From Diaporthe sp. PMI_573 (taxonomy: Eukaryota > Ascomycota > Sordariomycetes > Diaporthales > Diaporthaceae), in the NCBI GenBank assembly GCA_021399435.1, contig JAJTUP010000065.1, positions 186,001 to 250,000 on the forward strand: 64,000 nucleotides of DNA, given 5' to 3'. This document shows, piece after piece, positions 34,881 to 43,092 of the stretch. Each line of letters opens with the position of its first letter. Position 1 is the stretch's first letter. The notes beneath the pieces are model-generated. The model was given only the letters and a program-made list of their open reading frames with translations, was not told the DNA's origin and ran no database searches. A program made the translations under genes and the position numbers.

Positions 34881-35018
34881 TGCTGCCGACTGCACCACCG
34901 GTATCTGCATTGGTTAGGCATGATACCTCTTCCTCGCTTCCTCGTCTTTAGAATCTTGTCGACCACCTATTTAGCGTCTTGTTCCGTTAGTCCTGGATGC
35001 CCTGGACGAGTGCGCTGA
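32094..35018 (+). CDS. LINE ORF2: AP-type endonuclease and reverse transcriptase, C terminus replaced
   Basis: The 974-codon frame starts at ATG 32094. The N-terminal apurinic-like endonuclease shows QVQEPWVG (catalytic Glu, about residue 73), GGDANAHHDLW (about 170) and SDHETLL (about 240). The reverse transcriptase has MIPKAGKRDLSSFRSWRPIAL, TMDVQGAFD (first catalytic Asp, about 600), CGTPQGSPWSP and FGYADD (catalytic pair, about 686). A typical SLLYGAEVWYGG segment follows. From about residue 925 the translation no longer resembles a LINE and the expected RNase H is absent. The endonuclease nicks target DNA and the RT copies the RNA there. No stop or frameshift interrupts the two catalytic domains. 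Confidence 0.85.
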   Translation: MNNSYSTRRATACSTIMPPPQTLMHRAKPRGNQLGQKRDLAIAWCNVARVSQAHISLLQHCFDEDIDIIQVQEPWVGWPTRTQNHPGYESYAPLDFWEQEDVESRPRVMTYIRKGNRLKVEQRRPIYSRDILWLTANGFSLLNFYRQPKTEAVLEYLVALSPPGRCIIGGDANAHHDLWEPGIRSENGGRALAKWSGDSGMAYTGQPGRPTQKAGHVLDLVFSNVPFVTTAVSEELRTLSDHETLLTLVPGRGNVPLDQFHYRIPWDKEQLFTDTLGVSLSTLPSPRTLPVGDTEAIDAWVQAFEAAWLASLQAAGTPHRRQGHEAPWWTEACKEAHARWRQSPSGEDGEDARRDFLCTVRTAKRQYWRTRIDEIKSDRQLYRVAGWHKLTPRRRAPPLQTPDGVIEDTEEKARALAKSIVQRFDSRDDLAYDPLEGWEAGESDPRLHCSHEISAEEAEANTVGITSTSPGVDRTTVRLLKAGWEHLRDKVRDLFNRCLSEAYYPRPWRLAEVAMIPKAGKRDLSSFRSWRPIALISCLGKGLERTMAKRMTWAAVNAGIVSPQQAGALPGRSATDLVASFLHDTEWALAMRRVVSILTMDVQGAFDALLRRRLLRRLRQQGWDINTLRLIDSFLTDRRVQVRLDGVVTSPMEVDCGTPQGSPWSPIIYLLYLAELLLLRPGLAFGYADDLSVTRQCRTLEENADLLAEDARLILQWGDENKVFFAPEKCELLHITKSKRDNNPPVEVREGFAVQPVPIEDPKETKRGTRILPALRWLGVFLDRKLTFRRHVQERAAKAQKVAAHLRGLANTKYGPPAAQLRRAVKTCVLPSLLYGAEVWYGGRTKAPWSRLRSEKPAVSAKVGWHIEKIQRVINTAIRAVLPVWRTVPNRTLCRDAGLPTAGLALEEVRLRFALRLKTVDESLRAAATCCRLHHRYLHWLGMIPLPRFLVFRILSTTYLASCSVSPGCPGRVR

Positions 35019-35298
35019 ATCCGAGTTTGAGGACCTAGTGCGCAATGTGGCAATGTGCAGACCTAACTCCGCAGCAGCCAGCGCAGCAAGTTAAAGTATC
35101 TCCTAACGAGCCGCCCGTATGAGCAGATTGTATCCAAGTTCCGGGGCCTGTTAGACTCGAGGTCCATCTATGCCTTCAACCGTTTGGCTGAACCGATCGT
35201 GCTCGGGGATGGGACAAGACAGGGGGAGGTATCGCATGGTAACCGCCTAAAATGTATATCGGTGAATGCAAAATTAACCATGCCGGGAGATACTCCAT
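34970..35298 (+). pseudogene. NACHT (NLR/STAND) NTPase fragment
   Basis: Two frames carry adjacent pieces of a fungal NLR NTPase. At 34990-35092 the Walker B region LVLDALDECAESEFEDLV is seen. After a one-base shift, 35088-35298 gives KLKYLLTSRPYEQIVSKFRGLLD, the sensor-1 region (TSRP). The P-loop upstream and the WD40, ankyrin or TPR repeats expected downstream are missing, and the frame ends at 35296-35298. Fungal NLRs act in allorecognition and programmed cell death. Immediate contact with the LINE suggests the NLR gene was cut by the LINE or by a rearrangement. Confidence 0.7.
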
Positions 35299-35597
35299 AA
35301 TCGAAAGAGAATCGGAAACAGCCACCATGCAAGGAGCGTAAGTTGTAACAAAGTATAGTGATAGTGGCTTTAAATGGCCTCGGTGATAGTGGCTTAAAGG
35401 GACCTTTGTGCTCGGACACTAAGGAGTTGTTGGGTGACAGTGCAATCCCACGGAGCTGCTGCACGAATTCCATCCAATCAATTCGTCACTGTAAAGGCCT
35501 TACCACACAAGCAGTGCTCAATTGCTCTGCTAGATTTTGGAGGGGAATTGGACAATGAGATAATCCGCTTCTTCGGCTATGGAAGTAGATCCTCATG
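35299..35597. other. Unassigned stretch between the NACHT fragment and the regulator fragment
   Basis: A short open frame at 35434-35646 has some protein-like composition but no recognisable domain. Confidence 0.3.
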
Positions 35598-35921
35598 TTG
35601 TATCCGCTGGCGGGGATGGGTGATCGCCAACCGACGCATCGTCTAGTATATCCATATGCTCGTACGTAGAATCGCGGTCTGCTGCATGCGAGTTCGTCCC
35701 TTCACCGCGCCCGAAAAGAGGTAATTCGCCGCGGTCTTCTTCGTATCGCTGTGGGTAGGACTCGATGTATTTGATGTGCTCGCGATCCAGCAGCGGCTTC
35801 ACAAGCTTTCTGACAGCAGGCCACTTGAGAAGTTGTGCCGACGGAGTTGTGTGGTTGGGAGGGAATGGTGCCGGCAGCGGCTGAACTGGGATTCCGGGTG
35901 GTTCCTCGTACTCCTCTTCGT
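35598..35921 (-). repeat. 324-bp duplicated fragment of the Zn2Cys6 gene
   Basis: The stretch is collinear with 19110-19433, inside exon 3 of the Zn2Cys6 gene, without gaps and in the same orientation; I count six differences, four of them transitions. It keeps the coding frame (for example EEPPGIPVQPLPAP and REHIKYIESYPQRYEEDRG), and flanking sequence makes a 114-codon open frame ending at 35593. It has no zinc cluster, no TF domain and no intron boundary, so it is a gene fragment copied at DNA level. Confidence 0.92.
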
Positions 35922-36210
35922 CGAAGCCGTAAGCCAAGTGCCGAGTTTGAATGATTGTTCAAATAAGGATCGCTAAGGTACTGTATGCAAAAGATTCTGA
36001 TTCTAAAATCAAAACAAAAGTCTTGGGTTTCAGTTCCAGTGAATCAAGTTATTCCTGTCTTCTCAATAACCTTGTATCACGAATCCGAGCAGGGCACATC
36101 GAATGGAGCAAGTTGGCTATATAAAACTAAGTTAATTTAATATTTAAGTTTTTATATATATTTAAAAAAAACTAAAAAAAACTTTATTATTATAATAGTT
36201 TTTGTTGATA
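35922..36210. other. Very AT-rich stretch 3' of the orphan gene
   Basis: The region 36120-36215 is almost only A and T, with A-runs and T-runs. No coding signal is seen. Confidence 0.6.
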
Positions 36211-36879
36211 TTAACAATGGCTACGATATCGCTTCTTCGGCGAGTTGTCGCTTCTGAACGGCGCCGTCCGCCAGTAGTATATGGTCAAACACTCGCGTCC
36301 CCAGGTCAAGCGGCTGTTGAACTGGCTCTCCCACGGCCGGTATGTCTTGTTCTGTGGGAAGAACGCGCCCCATTTCCAGCGCGGGTGAAGATCCGATGAC
36401 TTCGCCGGCCGACCACCAACACCCGGGGTACCCACGCTGCTGCTTCCCACGCTGCTGCTGCTCAGCCTTATACTCAGTGGGATGTGCTCGAAGAAGTTCG
36501 CGGGCGCCGCCGCGTTCGCGACTGCTTTGTGCTCGATCGGGAACGTCGTCTTCTTTTCCCACTTTGCAAACTCCGCCGCGTCCTCGGGCGGCGAAATCTT
36601 CCAGAAAAGGTCCAATGTGTCCCCGAGCAGCGCCTTGACGCACTTTGCACGGCTGCGATGGCAATCTCGGCAAAGGCGATGCTTTGTGTAATTGGCCCAG
36701 ACGTCCAGGGCGTCGCTTTTTGGGTAGGGAATTGCCGTGTCGACCGTGCTATCCCAGTCGTCGAAGAAACTCAGGGGCTCGGTTCCGTAGCCATACTGGC
36801 CGTCGCGACGGACGAATTTCCATACCTGCGTGCGGTGCCAAACAGAGAATACCGGCAGAAACTGCGGAAAAAAGGGCAT
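36211..36879 (-). CDS. Unknown 222-aa protein between AT-rich tracts
   Basis: A GC-rich frame of 222 codons begins at ATG 36879 and ends at 36211. It is aromatic and charged, with a C-x2-C-like motif (KHRLCRDCHRSRAKC), a serine-rich linker (SSSSVGSSSVGTPG) and a basic C terminus (SDNSPKKRYRSHC). I do not recognise a family. It is bracketed by strong AT tracts: 36120-36215 downstream and a 50-bp A/T block at 36960-37008 upstream, against which its own GC-rich sequence stands out. It may be a captured or horizontally acquired gene. No signal peptide or membrane segment is evident. Confidence 0.45.
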   Translation of the reverse strand: MPFFPQFLPVFSVWHRTQVWKFVRRDGQYGYGTEPLSFFDDWDSTVDTAIPYPKSDALDVWANYTKHRLCRDCHRSRAKCVKALLGDTLDLFWKISPPEDAAEFAKWEKKTTFPIEHKAVANAAAPANFFEHIPLSIRLSSSSVGSSSVGTPGVGGRPAKSSDLHPRWKWGAFFPQNKTYRPWESQFNSRLTWGRECLTIYYWRTAPFRSDNSPKKRYRSHC

Positions 36880-36959
36880 GGTTTGCGGGAGGACGATACT
36901 CAAACGGAAGAGACTTCGAGCGTCTCATCCCAAGGTCGGTCAGCTTCTAGCAGCACCTA

Positions 36960-37008
36960 AATAATAATAACAATAATATTATTTTTTTTTTTAAAAAAAA
37001 AAAAAAAA
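36960..37008. repeat. AT-rich tract with T-run and A-run
   Basis: An AATAATAA-type stretch is followed by about 13 T and then about 16 A, an inverted homopolymer pair. Confidence 0.9.
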
Positions 37009-37699
37009 GCACCGCGGCAGCCAACTTTGCGCTGATAGTCCAAACGTGAATCTAGAGACCCATGGCACGCAAGACTTTACGTCCGCATTGCTGTCTTGCT
37101 TCGGCCAAAAGACGACTTCAATCCGACCAAGACACCAAGGTCCGGTTTGAACAACTTGTAGATGAAATGAAATCACTAACCTGATCCTCAATTCTACGTA
37201 GAGAGTGCACATCTCAAGTACAATTGTGTGCCGATTTTCAAATACTTGCACGCATGCTTGGAAATATCGGGAGCCACAGCGATGAATTTGACATCATTAG
37301 GACGTTTAGTCTCGTTCACCTCACCTTGTGCTGTTGGTGAAGGACTGGGTCCTAACATGGGTGGTAAGGAGGCTTCAATCGTTGCAAATTCGCATTGAAA
37401 GAGAGGACAATGCGCTGGTTATGGACACTATCGAAAGAGGAACGATGATGATAACCAAGAGCCCCCAACGAAGAACGGAGATGGGCCCTAAGACATTTCA
37501 GAAGACATAAAACAGCCAGGATAGATGATTGCCAAAAGCCACCATGTACATACTGAAAATGACACACGACCAGGTTCAACGTCTAGAGCATCACCATTGT
37601 GCCCGCAATATTTTTGCAAGCATGGCTTTGCTTCAGTAAGTGGTGCTCAAAATCAAAGTCCGCACCACATGATTCATTCTGGTTACTTATGCATAGTTC
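37009..37699. other. Intergenic, nothing identified
   Basis: Only short open frames without recognisable domains. Confidence 0.4.
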
Positions 37700-38330
37700 C
37701 AGGCGTCACATGAAGCTATTCCATACCCCAGATACCCAGGGGCCTCATTGTGTGAGATGCCATCAATGTTTCCAAACGGAGAAGGACTACAAAGAACATC
37801 TCCTCCAAGCAAGGGGTCTGTGACATAAGTAGTGGCCAGGATGATTTAAAGATCCAGAAGATGGTCTTAGCGCGGAGAAGTCCGAAGTCTTAGCTAAAAG
37901 GCGCAAGAGCGAGAAAGTCGATACATGGGATGCCCTATGGCAGCTTCTATTCCCTGCAGATCAGGCTGTTCCGAGTCCGCGTAAGTATAACCCCGGCTTC
38001 TCACAATGACAGAGATGCATAGAATCTCTCCGAAAGTTGCTGACTCGAGGGGACGTAGATTATGAACAGCCAATTGAGCTTGATGAGGTACAAGAAAAAT
38101 ACTACCACTACCCGATTCTTTCAAAGAATCTCTCACCCGGTACATGAGGATGGATACCGGTACATTTTCAAGATTTTCAAGAAGATTACAAAGACTTTTC
38201 AAGCATCTTTACTGCGATCTCTGAGGCTACAGTATGGAAGGCGGACGCTGGGTAGAACCTGAGACAAACGCCGAACATGCCCTTGGTTCTTGGAGGATAA
38301 AACATTTGCCCATGTTTCATTGCAATCGAG
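37700..38330 (+). pseudogene. Decayed C2H2 zinc-finger protein fragment
   Basis: One frame gives HCVRCHQCFQTEKDYKEHL (C2H2-like knuckle, last ligand changed) at about 37745-37805 and then a stop. A second open stretch at about 37858-37980 gives SAEKSEVLAKRRKSEKVDTWDALWQLLFP with a GTAAG donor, and a third follows at about 38025-38290. The order finger, then a KSRKK-type basic block, then W..LY.LLFP matches a common fungal zinc-finger protein type. Stops between the blocks show decay. The function of that family is unknown. Confidence 0.45.
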
Positions 38331-39406
38331 GAAGAGTTCAGCACGGAAATCAAACCTAAATTCAGAGGCACTCCTGCCACCACATTAGAACACCCGCATC
38401 TGTGAAGGCCGGCGTTTCCAACAGGTGGACGAGTCCCGACGGCCCGAGCTCCCGTATGTCATTGCAGCCAGCATACACGCAGCACCGGCAAACCACTCAT
38501 AATTGACAAACGATCGGGGAAGTGAAAGTCACGTTTTACAGCCGCGTGAATGATCGAGCAGGTGCATTTGAAATTGCATTGGATTTTGCCTTCGCTTTAG
38601 TCGGGTCCTTGCGAAATGCTGCGAAAACTGCTTGCGCAATAATGCGCAATACCCAGATAATCAACAGAATCACAGTATTTTGGGCGATGTTCTGGTACTG
38701 TAACTGTCGACAGTACTCGACTTGACTTACGCAACATCATCTCTGATGAAAAATGGGCTTGCGATGTGAGGTGGGAGTATTGCCAAGCGCAGAAGAAGCA
38801 GGATGGACCCCTGCCAAGACGTTGGCGCCACATTGAGAGACGAGAGCTGAACAAGAAGTTCTTATCGAACTTCAAAGCTGACTACCAACAAAAAGGGCGT
38901 ACTTTTGTGATGGTGGCGTACTTCTATGAAGGGCTTCACAGCACAAGTCCAGGGCTGTAGAAAGTTCTCAAAAGCACAGTATTTGTCTGATCACAGGCTT
39001 TAGTGAGTGACTAATGAACGGGAGTAGCTACTGTACAATACTGTAACGTGAATTTTGGACTCGGGGAAAGAACGGCGATCCAATAGCGACAGCAGATACT
39101 GTAACGCGGGGGCTTTCGGTTGGAAATATTCTGTTGACCGCTTCTGCCTTGCTTCCGTCAGTACGAGGGGTTACAGGCTTCTTATGCGTTCATCATAAAG
39201 GTAGTTTCGGGATTGGAACAACAATTCAGCAACACCTTGGGGCCTTTTCCCCCCTGATTCTTTAGAGTAAGGGTAGAGGGAATGTTAAGTATGCCAAAAA
39301 AAAAATATATATATCCTTTTAATAATTCTTTGCATACCAACCCACTGAAGTGCGGTCCCTCGCGGGATCTGTTGAGACAAAATACTCCGTCTCTTCATCT
39401 TGTGCC
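38331..39406. other. Intergenic up to hAT copy B
   Basis: Open frames at 38522-38960 on both strands show no domain. AT-rich near 39295-39330. Confidence 0.4.
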
Positions 39407-42337
39407 CAGGCTTTCTAACCATACGCGTATTGTTTAGTTAAACCATATATTACCCATATATTGCCCATACACCTATATCATACGGCCTAAGGCGTATGAC
39501 CATATATGGCCATACGCGGGGTAAAGTTGCTCCGAGGTCCAAAATGGTCACGTAAGGAAATCGGCGGCGCCACGACACTTGACCATCCTCCTAGTCCTGA
39601 AAGGCCTCTCTTCCTGATAGATCCATGAGGTAGACAGGATACTTGAATGGCAAGTCGGTTGCTTAACCCAGGTCTGGGCAACTTGGACTGCTGTGCAATG
39701 TCTCCATCACTCCGATCCTGGGCAACTATCAATAGTCGCTCAGAGTCACATTGTCAGACTTCATGTCAAGATCCAGTCGCTCACTTATAACAAACAGGCA
39801 GTACGACCCTGCCTAGTAGGCAACAGCTGCTGCCTTGCAGGCAGCAGCAGTATTCCAGAGCATATAGTCTCATACGATTCCGCTCCTTTAGATAGAAATC
39901 AAGAGTCATTCGTTACCCGATTCACTGAGGGACCTTCTGCCCTGCCGTTTGCCAGCTACCCATCTCAATCCACGCCGTTATGCCGTTGATTGCTTGCGAT
40001 GGACTCCTTCTTCATCCGCACGCCTAGTGACCGCGAGCCCTCCATAGCCGCAACAGTCGAGGCGGCTTCTCAGGTACCTGATGGGCAGAGCTTACCCTCC
40101 ATTGAATCTTCCACCTCAACAACTCCAAAGCGCAAACGTATCACTACGGCCGATGCCACGTGGCAACACACTCGAAAACCTCAAGGATCCGAGCCCGAGC
40201 GCGCTGGGCCAAAACAAGACTTAGTATTCTACTGCAAATACTGCAGCAACCCACCGTACTCCACATACGTGTCTACCACATTCCGCAACCACCTACTTAA
40301 GATACACTCAGTTGAAGCCGCTGGCTCAGAGCCAAATTCAACCAAGAAAGCTCGCACCAGCCTCATCAAAGAGGCGTTCAACAAAGCTGGCGAGATTGAG
40401 GTTGCTAAGCTTCAAGAAAGAGAGGAGCAAGTGCTTCGGAACGCACTTAATCCAAAGGCCGCAATGGAAGCCTTAGTCCAGCTGGTTACTGTCCGCAATC
40501 TTCCATACAAGTGCAATACTTGGCCAGAGTTGCACGCTCTGCTTATGGCGGCAAATTATACTGCAGAAGAGCTTATCAACACCTCCCACGGCCATGTCCA
40601 AAAACTCTGCTCAAACTCATATGCGATCCACAAAGATATTCTCCGAAAAAAGCTGCAATCCTCACCCGCCAAGCTTCACCTCTCCGCTGACGTATGGAGC
40701 GCACCAAACCACAAAGCTTTCCTAGGAATATGTGTGCAATTTATGCAGGAAGGCACGAAAAATCCTTGCCAGGCACTGCTGGCCTTACCTGAACTTCCTG
40801 GCATGGACGGCCCTGGAAGCCACAGCGGAGCAGAGCAGTGGAAGCTCCTTCAGCCGGTCATTGAGGAGTACGGCATCTCACGCCAGCTGGGATATATTAC
40901 AGGAGATAATCACGGTTCCAATGATGTGCTATGTCGTCTATTGAGCCACTTCCTTGATGGACGAGGCGTCGCCTGGAATGCAAGACACCGACGGATTCGT
41001 TGCCATGGCCACGTTGTCAACCTTTGCGTCCAAGCCTTTCTTTTCATGGATAGCAAAGAGGCTGTGCTTGAAGCCTGCAGGCAGATTGAAGAGATGGACC
41101 AAGCTTCGTTCAACATTGACATGATGCAGGGTTGGAAGAAGCGAAAGGAGCGTGGCTGGGGTCAACTCGGTCCGCTCGGCAAGTTGCATAATACTGCTAT
41201 CCATATTAGAGCGAACGATTACAGGTATAATCTCTTTCGGAGGCGTGCCGGCAAAGTCCTCGGGCTCGACAACGATACACGCTGGAACTCATGGTTTCTT
41301 CTGCTCGATGCCGCTCTTGATAAGGAGGAGCATATCAAGTGGTATCAGGACAAGTACTATGACGCCCTTGTGGACGACTACTTAGCACCACAGGATTGGC
41401 AAAACCTTCGCGAGACGCGGAACTTCCTACAGCCGTTTTGGAAGATAACTCTCCTTACTGAGGGATATCGTTCAACGCTCGATCGTACATTATTTACGAT
41501 GGACGTCCTTCACAAGCATTACCAGCAGGCATTCAACAAATACAAGATGAACCAACGGCTACTTGGTCCAGTACTGACGAGCTGGCATGTCTTCGACAAA
41601 TACTACCAGCTCTCCGATGAGAGCCCGGCATACGGTGCAGCGCTTATTCTCCACCCATCCCGAGGAAAGGCTCATATACAGAAAAATTGGCCAAAGGCAT
41701 GGCATAAGAAGATCTTTACAGGAGTGAAGAAGTTGTGGGAAGACGAATACAAGAACCTGCCAACCGTTTGTACTACTCCTTCCATTGTTCCGGCACTGGA
41801 ACTGGATGAGTATGACCTGCTTGCACAGGATCTTAATGTCATAGGCACAGGGCCCGACGTTGACGAATACGAAACCTACACCTCCCAGCCACCCATTCCA
41901 ATCGACTGCTCGCCCCTTGCCTGGTGGCTCCGCGATGAGCAGAAGGAGCGCTTTCCCCGACTGTCAAAGATGGCAATAGACATTCTCTCAATACCCGCCA
42001 TGTCTGCTGACCCTGAGCGTACATTCTCTGGAGCACGGCGTACAATTTCGTGGGATCGAATGCTCCTTGGAGCATCGACAATTGAAAAGGGGGAGTGCTT
42101 AAAGAGCTGGATTCGCAGCGGTATAACGGCAGGGCTACAAGTAGACGAGGTTGAACAATACGAGTACATGGCAGAGGAGGGAAGCACCAGCGCTCTAGAG
42201 GAAGATGTGGGCCCTTGACCGGTTTGACGTCATTTGCCGTATGGGCAATATATGGTTTAGTTCGCCATACGAGAATAAATCATACACCATAAACCATTCA
42301 GGTCCGTATGGCGTATGGCGTATGGTTAGAAAGCCTG
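39407..42337 (+). mobile_element. hAT transposon, copy B, full length (2931 bp), inverted relative to copy A
   Basis: Perfect 20-bp terminal repeats at 39407-39426 and 42318-42337, the same length as copy A, and every stretch I compared is the exact reverse complement of 10674-13604, including subterminal CATACG/CGTATGG clusters. Flanking 8-mers are CTTGTGCC and ACTCCTGA, again not a duplication. The two copies bracket 25.8 kb of sequence. Confidence 0.9.
39999..42218 (+). CDS. hAT-family transposase (copy B)
   Basis: Intact 739-aa frame from ATG 39999, identical in protein sequence to copy A: BED zinc finger (C79, C82, H98, H103), SADVWS and TGDNHGSND catalytic-region motifs, DNDTRWNSW, and the hATC dimerisation domain at about residues 644-705. 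There is no intron. Absence of any stop or difference contrasts with the decayed hAT relic at 28315-29937 and shows recent movement or gene conversion. Confidence 0.92.
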   Translation: MDSFFIRTPSDREPSIAATVEAASQVPDGQSLPSIESSTSTTPKRKRITTADATWQHTRKPQGSEPERAGPKQDLVFYCKYCSNPPYSTYVSTTFRNHLLKIHSVEAAGSEPNSTKKARTSLIKEAFNKAGEIEVAKLQEREEQVLRNALNPKAAMEALVQLVTVRNLPYKCNTWPELHALLMAANYTAEELINTSHGHVQKLCSNSYAIHKDILRKKLQSSPAKLHLSADVWSAPNHKAFLGICVQFMQEGTKNPCQALLALPELPGMDGPGSHSGAEQWKLLQPVIEEYGISRQLGYITGDNHGSNDVLCRLLSHFLDGRGVAWNARHRRIRCHGHVVNLCVQAFLFMDSKEAVLEACRQIEEMDQASFNIDMMQGWKKRKERGWGQLGPLGKLHNTAIHIRANDYRYNLFRRRAGKVLGLDNDTRWNSWFLLLDAALDKEEHIKWYQDKYYDALVDDYLAPQDWQNLRETRNFLQPFWKITLLTEGYRSTLDRTLFTMDVLHKHYQQAFNKYKMNQRLLGPVLTSWHVFDKYYQLSDESPAYGAALILHPSRGKAHIQKNWPKAWHKKIFTGVKKLWEDEYKNLPTVCTTPSIVPALELDEYDLLAQDLNVIGTGPDVDEYETYTSQPPIPIDCSPLAWWLRDEQKERFPRLSKMAIDILSIPAMSADPERTFSGARRTISWDRMLLGASTIEKGECLKSWIRSGITAGLQVDEVEQYEYMAEEGSTSALEEDVGP

Positions 42338-42649
42338 ACTCCTGATGCTGAAGAGGACTTTCCACGGCCACTGCAAATAAAGATGTGAGAGAATACATAG
42401 TGCTCACCATGATACTGGAACTTTATCACGTCGTCAGTATGTTCTTTTCTCAGAATATAATCGTGGATTTGCTGGATGTTTCTGCATCTTCTGTGGGCAT
42501 GCGGTGGATTCATCTAAACTTACTATGTCGGACACCACGGCCCCGTCTATGTCTGTGCTGGCCATTTTCTGGAAGTTGTTATTTCAGGGATTCCTCACTC
42601 GGCGTTCTCGTAGATTTCGTATCCTCTTAGATCGCCTCGGTGGGCTTGA

Positions 42650-43036
42650 ATGCTTGCCCCCCCTGGTTCCCGACCGGCCTCAATCCTTGCGCTACAATTC
42701 CGACACATCGATATCCTACTGGTCCGCAACCCAGAGGATCCAACTGGGAATCCTGTCATTGTTCTGCAATTTACATTAGAATTCACCAAGACGTATATAG
42801 GGGAAATGGCTGTGCAGGTTCCCTGCCCTCTACATTGCTTGCTACCTATAGGTGTCGACTTCACAACGTGCCACTTGCAGGCCCTACTGCATATTATGGC
42901 ATGTGGTCCCGGCCTCTACGTCAAGGATATCACCATCGAGTCCTACACCCTATTCGAGGCCAACAACATCGCTCAAGCTAAGCGCAATCCGTATATGTGC
43001 TCTTTTAAAGCCGTGGGCGGTCCCTTCATACAATAG
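42650..43036 (+). pseudogene. Possible DUF3435 (Starship captain-like recombinase) fragment
   Basis: The frame contains GSRPASILALQFRHIDILLV, then RNPEDPTGNPVIVLQFTLEFTK. This resembles the block in DUF3435 proteins where a GSRPGAL-type motif precedes a YRDI..L...RNP...VVVM.VTL..TKG segment. After about 42800 the match fades, and upstream frames at 42340-42650 are broken. DUF3435 proteins are tyrosine-recombinase-like enzymes, some of which mobilise Starships. No catalytic R-H-R-Y set is visible. The call rests on one block seen by eye and is tentative. Confidence 0.35.
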
Positions 43037-43092
43037 TAAACGGATCAGATTTAATTATCATCAAAAGTATTATTCCACTTATCCGTGGAGAT

